Part shown: piece by piece, positions 59,068 to 64,000 of the stretch
How the letters are laid out: each line of letters starts with the position of its first letter
Position numbering within the stretch: position 1 is the first letter of the stretch
Made by a program: the position numbers and the translations under genes
Notes under the pieces: model-generated
What the model was told of the DNA's origin: nothing
Seen by the model: the letters and a program-made list of their open reading frames with translations, nothing else
Database searches by the model: none
Assembly: GCF_020510425.1 (NCBI RefSeq)
Contig: NZ_JAHBAH010000001.1
Span: forward strand, 3,391,001-3,455,000
Source: Quatrionicoccus australiensis
GTDB lineage: Bacteria > Pseudomonadota > Gammaproteobacteria > Burkholderiales > Rhodocyclaceae
DNA: 64,000 nucleotides
Direction: 5' to 3'

Positions 59068-59984
59068 TGAGTGAAGAGATGGATGTTGGCGAGCTTGCGG
59101 TGGAAGACTCCGGCCTGGATGTCTCGCCGGTCATGCCTGCAGTCGGCGCGCAGTTGCGTGCAGCACGCGAGGCGCGTGGTATCGCCCTGTCGGAAGTTGC
59201 TGCCACTTTGAAACTGGGTGTGCGCCAGCTTGAGGCGCTGGAACGTGGTGACTGGCAAGTCTTGCCGGGGGCAACCTTCGTGCGTGGCTTCGTTCGCAAT
59301 TACGCCCGCTTCGTGCAAATCGATCCTCTCCCCTTGATGGCGCAGCTTGATGCGGTGCTCGAGAAGCCGGTCAGTCGCCTTGGTGAAGCGGATTCGCAGC
59401 AGACAGCGATGCCGCAGGGTGGGCCCGGAATTTCCCGGCGCGACCGGATGGTTGTGCTGAGCGGCGGTCTACTGGTGGTGTTTGCGGCGCTGGTATATTT
59501 CCTGTTGCCAAATGATCTTTCGGTCTGGCGTGATAACGTCCAGGAGTTGATCAATTCGCTGGCTCGCAAGGATGAGGCGGCGGCCCCCGTTGCGGCAGCC
59601 GAACCGGCATCGACCAGTGAACCGGTTTTTCCGCCCGGTACGACGCCGCAGCAGGTCATGAACCCGCAGGCCGAAACGCCTGCGGCCGATGCCGTTGTAC
59701 CGCAAGCGGCAATGCCGGTCGCGGAAAAATCCTTGCAGGTAGCAGGGGCGCCGGATATGCGCTTTGTTTTTGAGAAGGAATCCTGGGTCGAAGTACGTGA
59801 TCGTGACGGCAAAGTGATCTTTTCGCAGCGCGGCCAGGCAGTTTCGGAGCAGAGTGTTTCCGGTCAGGGGCCTTTCTCTCTGGTGGTCGGTTATGCGCCG
59901 GGGGTCAAGCTGTTCTGGCATGGCCAGACCGTCGATCTGGTGCCTTATACGCGTGGCGATGTCGCCCGGCTGGTTCTGGAGTAG
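59067..59984 (+). CDS. rodZ: RodZ-like helix-turn-helix membrane protein
   Basis: This 305-residue protein has a cytoplasmic HTH (about 25-95: GAQLRAAREARGIALSEVAA, LERGDWQVLPGATFVRGFVR), one membrane helix (MVVLSGGLLVVFAALVYFLL, about 133-152), a Pro/Ala-rich linker and a C-terminal DUF4115 periplasmic domain (VFEKESWVEVRDRDGKVIFS). RodZ links MreB to the cell-wall elongation machinery. The bacterial gene order pilF-rodZ-ispG-hisS is conserved. Confidence 0.94.
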   Translation: MSEEMDVGELAVEDSGLDVSPVMPAVGAQLRAAREARGIALSEVAATLKLGVRQLEALERGDWQVLPGATFVRGFVRNYARFVQIDPLPLMAQLDAVLEKPVSRLGEADSQQTAMPQGGPGISRRDRMVVLSGGLLVVFAALVYFLLPNDLSVWRDNVQELINSLARKDEAAAPVAAAEPASTSEPVFPPGTTPQQVMNPQAETPAADAVVPQAAMPVAEKSLQVAGAPDMRFVFEKESWVEVRDRDGKVIFSQRGQAVSEQSVSGQGPFSLVVGYAPGVKLFWHGQTVDLVPYTRGDVARLVLE

Positions 59985-59987
59985 TTT

Positions 59988-61217
59988 GTGAGTGCTGTTG
60001 AAAAACGTCTGACGCGCGCTTGTCGCGTTGGTCACGTCGAACTCGGTGGCAAGTCACCGGTCGTCGTGCAGTCGATGACCAATACCGATACCGCTGATTA
60101 CCTGGCAACGGCCATCCAGTGTGCCGAGCTGGCGCGTGCCGGTTCGGAGTTGGTGCGCATCACCGTCAATTCGCCGGAAGCGGCGGCGGCTGTGCCGAAG
60201 GTGCGCGAGCATCTCGACCGGATGAACTGCAACGTGCCGCTGATCGGCGACTTTCATTACAACGGTCACCGCCTGCTCACCGAGCATCCGGCCTGTGCCG
60301 AGGCGCTGGCCAAGTACCGGATCAATCCCGGCAATGTCGGCTTCGGCAAGAAGAAAGACGAGCAGTTCGCGCAGATGGTCGAGTTGGCCTGTCGCTACGA
60401 CAAACCGGTACGCATCGGCGTCAATTGGGGCAGTCTCGACCAGGAATTGCTGGCCCGCATCATGGACGAGAACAGTCGCAAGGCGGTGCCGCTGAATGCG
60501 GCCGAAATGATGCGCCATGCCATGGTCACCTCGGCGCTCGAGTCCGCGGCCAAGGCAGAAGAAGTTGGCTTGGCCGGTGAAAAGATCATCCTGTCGTGCA
60601 AGGTGTCGAGTGTGCAGGATTTGATCGCCATCTATCGCGAGCTGGCCAAGCGCGCCGATTATGCCCTGCATCTCGGGTTGACCGAGGCGGGCATGGGCTC
60701 CAAGGGGATCGTTGCATCGACGGCTGCCTTGTCCGTGCTGCTGCAGGAAGGCATTGGCGATACCATCCGCGTTTCGCTGACGCCGGAGCCCGGTGGCTCG
60801 CGCTCGCAGGAAGTGATCGTCGCCCAGGAAATCCTGCAGACCATGGGGCTGCGCGCTTTCACACCGATGGTTGCGGCCTGCCCGGGTTGTGGCCGGACGA
60901 CCTCGACCTTTTTCCAGGAGCTGGCCGGCGAAGTGCAGGATTTCGTGCGCGCCAAGATGCCGGAATGGAAGCTGCAATACGATGGTGCCGAGAACATGAC
61001 GCTGGCCGTCATGGGCTGCATCGTCAATGGTCCGGGCGAATCCAAGCACGCCAATATCGGCATTTCCCTGCCGGGTACCGGCGAGGCGCCGTCGGCACCG
61101 GTTTATGAGGACGGTCAGAAGACCGTCACGCTCAAGGGCGACAATATCGCCAATGAATTCAAGCAGATCATCGAGCGCTATGTGGCGCGTACCTACACCA
61201 AGAAACTGAAGTCATGA
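59988..61217 (+). CDS. ispG: 4-hydroxy-3-methylbut-2-enyl diphosphate synthase
   Basis: This 409-residue enzyme of the MEP isoprenoid pathway begins with GTG at 59988. It has the barrel domain start [20 protein letters not shown], the long insertion-free bacterial layout and the cluster domain with [13 protein letters not shown] and [11 protein letters not shown], which hold the iron-sulfur cysteines. The stop overlaps the hisS start by 4 nt. Confidence 0.97.
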   Translation: MSAVEKRLTRACRVGHVELGGKSPVVVQSMTNTDTADYLATAIQCAELARAGSELVRITVNSPEAAAAVPKVREHLDRMNCNVPLIGDFHYNGHRLLTEHPACAEALAKYRINPGNVGFGKKKDEQFAQMVELACRYDKPVRIGVNWGSLDQELLARIMDENSRKAVPLNAAEMMRHAMVTSALESAAKAEEVGLAGEKIILSCKVSSVQDLIAIYRELAKRADYALHLGLTEAGMGSKGIVASTAALSVLLQEGIGDTIRVSLTPEPGGSRSQEVIVAQEILQTMGLRAFTPMVAACPGCGRTTSTFFQELAGEVQDFVRAKMPEWKLQYDGAENMTLAVMGCIVNGPGESKHANIGISLPGTGEAPSAPVYEDGQKTVTLKGDNIANEFKQIIERYVARTYTKKLKS

Positions 61218-62512
61218 GTCAAACATTGCAAGCCGTGCGCGGGATGAACGACGTCCTGCCCGACGAAGCCGCCTTCTGGGAACTGTTCGAGGACACCATT
61301 CGTTCGTGGCTGAAGAGCTACGGTTATCGCCCGATCCGCATGCCCATCGTCGAACCGACGCCGCTCTTCAAGCGCGCCATCGGTGAAGTGACCGATATCG
61401 TCGAGAAGGAAATGTATTCCTTCGTCGACGGTTTGAACGGCGAGGCGCTGACCTTGCGTCCGGAAGGCACGGCCGGTTGTGTGCGTGCCGTCATCGAGCA
61501 CAACCTGGCGGCGCGCCAGACGCAACGCCTGTACTACATGGGCCAGATGTTCCGGCATGAGCGGCCGCAGAAAGGGCGTTATCGCCAGTTCCACCAGGTC
61601 GGTGTCGAGTCTTTCGGGATTGCCGGGCCGGATATCGATGCCGAAATGATCCTGATGGGCGCCCGCCTGTGGAACGATCTTGGGCTCGATGGCATCGAGT
61701 TGCAGATCAACAGTCTTGGCCAGCCGGCCGAGCGTGCCCAGCACCGGGCGGCGCTGATCGCCTATTTCGAAGCCAGCGCCGAACTGCTCGACGAAGACGC
61801 CAAGCGTCGTCTGCACACCAATCCGCTGCGCATTCTCGATACCAAGAACCCGGCCATGCAGGAGCTGTGTGCTGCTGCGCCCAAGCTGATCGATTATCTC
61901 GGGGCCGAATCGCTGGCGCATTTCGAAGGCGTGCAGGCCATCCTGCGCGATGCCGGCATTCCGTTCAGGATCAACCCGCGCCTGGTGCGCGGCCTCGATT
62001 ATTACAACCTGACCGTTTTCGAGTGGGTGACCGACAAGCTCGGTGCCCAGGGTACGGTCTGTGCCGGCGGTCGTTACGATGGTCTGGTCGAGCAGCTGGG
62101 CGGTAAACCGACGCCAGCCTGTGGTTTTGCCATGGGTGTCGAGCGTCTGATCGCGCTGATCAAGGATTCAGGCGGTGAGCCGGCAGCGCCGGCGCCGGAT
62201 GTGTATCTCGTGCATCAGGGTGAAGCCGCGGCTCGTCTTGCCTTCCGTGTGGCCGAAGGCTTGCGCGACCAGGGGATTGATGTCCTCCTGCACTGCGGTG
62301 GTGGCAGTTTCAAGTCGCAAATGAAGAAGGCAGATGGCAGTGGTGCCGGCTTTGCCGTCATTATTGGCGATGACGAGGCGTCGACCGGTGAGGCGCAGCT
62401 CAAGTCATTGCGGGCCGAGGGTTCGGCGCAGCAGAAACTTAAGGTCGATGATCTGGCCGAAGCCATCATCGACCAATTGATTGATTCAGACGCAGACAGC
62501 GAAGAGGAATAA
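61214..62512 (+). CDS. hisS: Histidyl-tRNA synthetase
   Basis: This 432-residue class II synthetase has motif 1 ([14 protein letters not shown]), motif 2 ([20 protein letters not shown]), the histidine-specific [13 protein letters not shown] and motif 3 ([12 protein letters not shown]). The C-terminal anticodon-binding domain starts near [11 protein letters not shown]. Length is normal. It overlaps ispG by 4 nt. Confidence 0.98.
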   Translation: MSQTLQAVRGMNDVLPDEAAFWELFEDTIRSWLKSYGYRPIRMPIVEPTPLFKRAIGEVTDIVEKEMYSFVDGLNGEALTLRPEGTAGCVRAVIEHNLAARQTQRLYYMGQMFRHERPQKGRYRQFHQVGVESFGIAGPDIDAEMILMGARLWNDLGLDGIELQINSLGQPAERAQHRAALIAYFEASAELLDEDAKRRLHTNPLRILDTKNPAMQELCAAAPKLIDYLGAESLAHFEGVQAILRDAGIPFRINPRLVRGLDYYNLTVFEWVTDKLGAQGTVCAGGRYDGLVEQLGGKPTPACGFAMGVERLIALIKDSGGEPAAPAPDVYLVHQGEAAARLAFRVAEGLRDQGIDVLLHCGGGSFKSQMKKADGSGAGFAVIIGDDEASTGEAQLKSLRAEGSAQQKLKVDDLAEAIIDQLIDSDADSEEE

Positions 62513-62516
62513 GCAC

Positions 62517-63155
62517 ATGGCGCATTTGGACCTCGAAGAGCAGGAACAGATTGATTCCCTGAAAACCTGGTGGAAGATGTACGGCAATCTTTTCACCTCG
62601 GTGGTGGTGGCTGCATCGATTGGCGCCATCGGCTGGCAGGGCTGGAACTGGTATCAGCGCAGTCAGTCGGCGCAGGCTTCCGCCATCTATGGCGTGCTGG
62701 AACAGGCCGTGGCCATGCAGGATACGGCAAAGGTCAAGGCAGCCGCCGGCGAGTTGGCCGAGAAGTTCGGTCGCACCAGCTATGCCGGGCTCGGCGCCTT
62801 GCTGGCGGCCAAGCAGTCATTCGAGGCCGGTGACCTGAAAACGGCGCGCGCTCAGTTGAGCTGGGCTGCCGACAACGGCAAGGATGAGGTTCGTGATCTC
62901 GCCCGCCTGCGTCTGGTCGCCGTTCTGCTCGACGAGAAGGATTACGATGCCGCCCTGAAGCAACTGGAGGCGACTCCCGCCCCGGTCTTCGCTGCTCGCT
63001 TCCTCGAATCGAAGGGCGATGTCCTGACCGCTCAAGGCAAGAAGGGCGAAGCCCGTGCCGCCTACCAGGCGGCGCTCGACAAGGGCGAAGCCAAGGCTGG
63101 CCCGGCGCGTGAGCTGCTGCAGCAAAAGCTTGATAGCCTGGGGGAGGCCGCCTGA
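62517..63155 (+). CDS. yfgM: YfgM-like TPR membrane protein (ancillary SecYEG subunit)
   Basis: The ATG at 62517 gives 212 residues. An acidic cytoplasmic start (HLDLEEQEQIDSLKTWW) is followed by one membrane helix (LFTSVVVAASIGAIGWQGW) and a periplasmic TPR domain. In E. coli YfgM interacts with PpiD and SecYEG in handing over secreted proteins. It shares one base with the bamB start, and the hisS-yfgM-bamB order is conserved. Confidence 0.93.
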   Translation: MAHLDLEEQEQIDSLKTWWKMYGNLFTSVVVAASIGAIGWQGWNWYQRSQSAQASAIYGVLEQAVAMQDTAKVKAAAGELAEKFGRTSYAGLGALLAAKQSFEAGDLKTARAQLSWAADNGKDEVRDLARLRLVAVLLDEKDYDAALKQLEATPAPVFAARFLESKGDVLTAQGKKGEARAAYQAALDKGEAKAGPARELLQQKLDSLGEAA

Positions 63156-64000
63156 TGTCGCGTCGCCTGCTTGCCCTCCTGCTTGCCGCCGGCCTGTCCG
63201 GTTGCGCCACGATTTCTGACGGGATTGACGCGATCAATCCGTTTTCCAGTTCCGGTCCGAAGATGGCGCCGCTGCAGCCGATCAAGGATGGCATCGATCT
63301 GCGTGTGCAGTGGTCGACTGGCGTAGGCAAGGCGGGCACTTACAGCTTCGTGCCGGCCATCGTCGACAAGTCGGTCTATGCCGCCGCCCGCGATGGAACG
63401 GTCTACAAGCTGGAAGGGGGCAAAACTGTCTGGAAGATCGATGCCGGTCAGCCCCTGTCGGCCGGCGTGGGTGCCAATTCCCGTCTGGTGGTGGTCGGCA
63501 CGGAGAAGGGCGATGTTCTGGCGTTCTCCGCGGCAGATGGCAAGCCGCTCTGGCAGGCCAGGGTCTCCAGCGAGGTGCTGGCTGCACCGACGGTGGGCGA
63601 TGACGGTGTCGCCGTAAAGAGCGGTGACAATCGCGTCTTCCTTTTTGACAGTGCCGATGGCGGTCGCAAGTGGGTTTACCAGCGTTCGACACCGACCTTG
63701 TCGGTACGCAGCGCCGGTTCGCCGGTTTTTGCCGACAGCTATGTGTTCGTCGGTTTCCCCGGCGGCAAACTGGTCGCACTCAGCCTGCAGAATGGCGCGC
63801 CGGTCTGGGAGGGCGCTGTTGCCTTGCCGAAGGGCGCCACCGAACTCGACCGGGTGGCCGATGTCGTTGCGCCGCCGGCGATTGACGGGCGCCAGGTTTG
63901 TGCTGTTGCCTTCCAGGGGCGGGTTGCCTGTTTTGACCTCGGTCAGAGCGGTGCCCTGATCTGGTCGCGCGATATTTCGTCGGCGACCGGTGTGGCGCTC
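63155..64000 (+). CDS. bamB: Outer membrane assembly lipoprotein BamB, N-terminal part (runs off right edge)
   Basis: About 282 residues are visible. The signal peptide ends in the lipobox LSGC, with C17 as the lipidated residue, then a linker and PQQ-like beta-propeller repeats: AAARDGTVYKLEGGKTVWKI, GDVLAFSAADGKPLWQA, GKLVALSLQNGAPVWEG and GRVACFDLGQSGALIWS. BamB helps the BAM complex fold outer-membrane proteins. The stop and the last blades are outside the window. Confidence 0.95.
   Translation, partial: MSRRLLALLLAAGLSGCATISDGIDAINPFSSSGPKMAPLQPIKDGIDLRVQWSTGVGKAGTYSFVPAIVDKSVYAAARDGTVYKLEGGKTVWKIDAGQPLSAGVGANSRLVVVGTEKGDVLAFSAADGKPLWQARVSSEVLAAPTVGDDGVAVKSGDNRVFLFDSADGGRKWVYQRSTPTLSVRSAGSPVFADSYVFVGFPGGKLVALSLQNGAPVWEGAVALPKGATELDRVADVVAPPAIDGRQVCAVAFQGRVACFDLGQSGALIWSRDISSATGVAL

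Overview
The window is ordinary, high-coding-density chromosome from a betaproteobacterium, most likely a Rhodocyclales organism of the Dechloromonas/Azonexus type. The evidence is the gene order (ndk-rlmN-pilF-rodZ-ispG-hisS-yfgM-bamB, trxA-rho-rpmE), small family markers (DUF3579, DUF2788), type IV pilus genes and a large number of PAS-rich hybrid histidine kinases. The genus is an inference. I see no rRNA, tRNA, CRISPR array, prophage or insertion sequence.

Layout. 1-4308 (minus): minor-pilin operon fimT-pilV-pilW-pilX-pilY1, with pilY1 cut by the left edge. 4485-6306: rpsT, a DUF3579 gene, a small unknown gene and an orphan ParA ATPase. 6405-10514: arginine genes argD-argF-argG behind a leader terminator, followed by a DUF2788 membrane protein and ppnP. 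10531-15588: yajQ, a glutamine amidotransferase, a secreted retropepsin-like protease, a CoA-type NUDIX hydrolase, a CobD/CbiB-like protein and a thiolase.

15592-28445 is the most interesting region. It holds a stand-alone circularly permuted ATP-grasp protein and its alpha-E partner, a long diverged inverted repeat, a class V aminotransferase, a transglutaminase-DUF2126 protein, an ATP-grasp/alpha-E fusion, a second transglutaminase and a flavoprotein. Families of this kind have been predicted from comparative genomics to make or attach peptide-like amide bonds, but I know of no settled biochemical function. Each half of the cluster is preceded by a sigma-54 type -24/-12 element with exact GG-N10-GC spacing and by NtrC-like GCACC sequences about 100 bp upstream. 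I infer that the whole system is switched on by nitrogen limitation.

28556-41722 is a signalling block. A receiver-ATPase protein faces a four-gene minus-strand operon made of an HD-GYP response regulator and three hybrid histidine kinases, each with receiver and HPt domains. No DNA-binding output protein is present, so cyclic di-GMP turnover is the only visible output.

41843-48351 holds housekeeping genes (rsgA, an M48 protease, orn, a GT39 glycosyltransferase, rpmE, rho, trxA). 48457-55820 is a C4-dicarboxylate uptake locus: a DctS/DctR-like two-component pair, dctA, and a TRAP transporter dctPQM. The dctA and dctP leaders share a 13-bp motif (12/13 identical), placed exactly 21 nt before a GTAATA -10-like element in both. 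55935-64000 is the conserved ndk to bamB housekeeping cluster, with bamB cut by the right edge.
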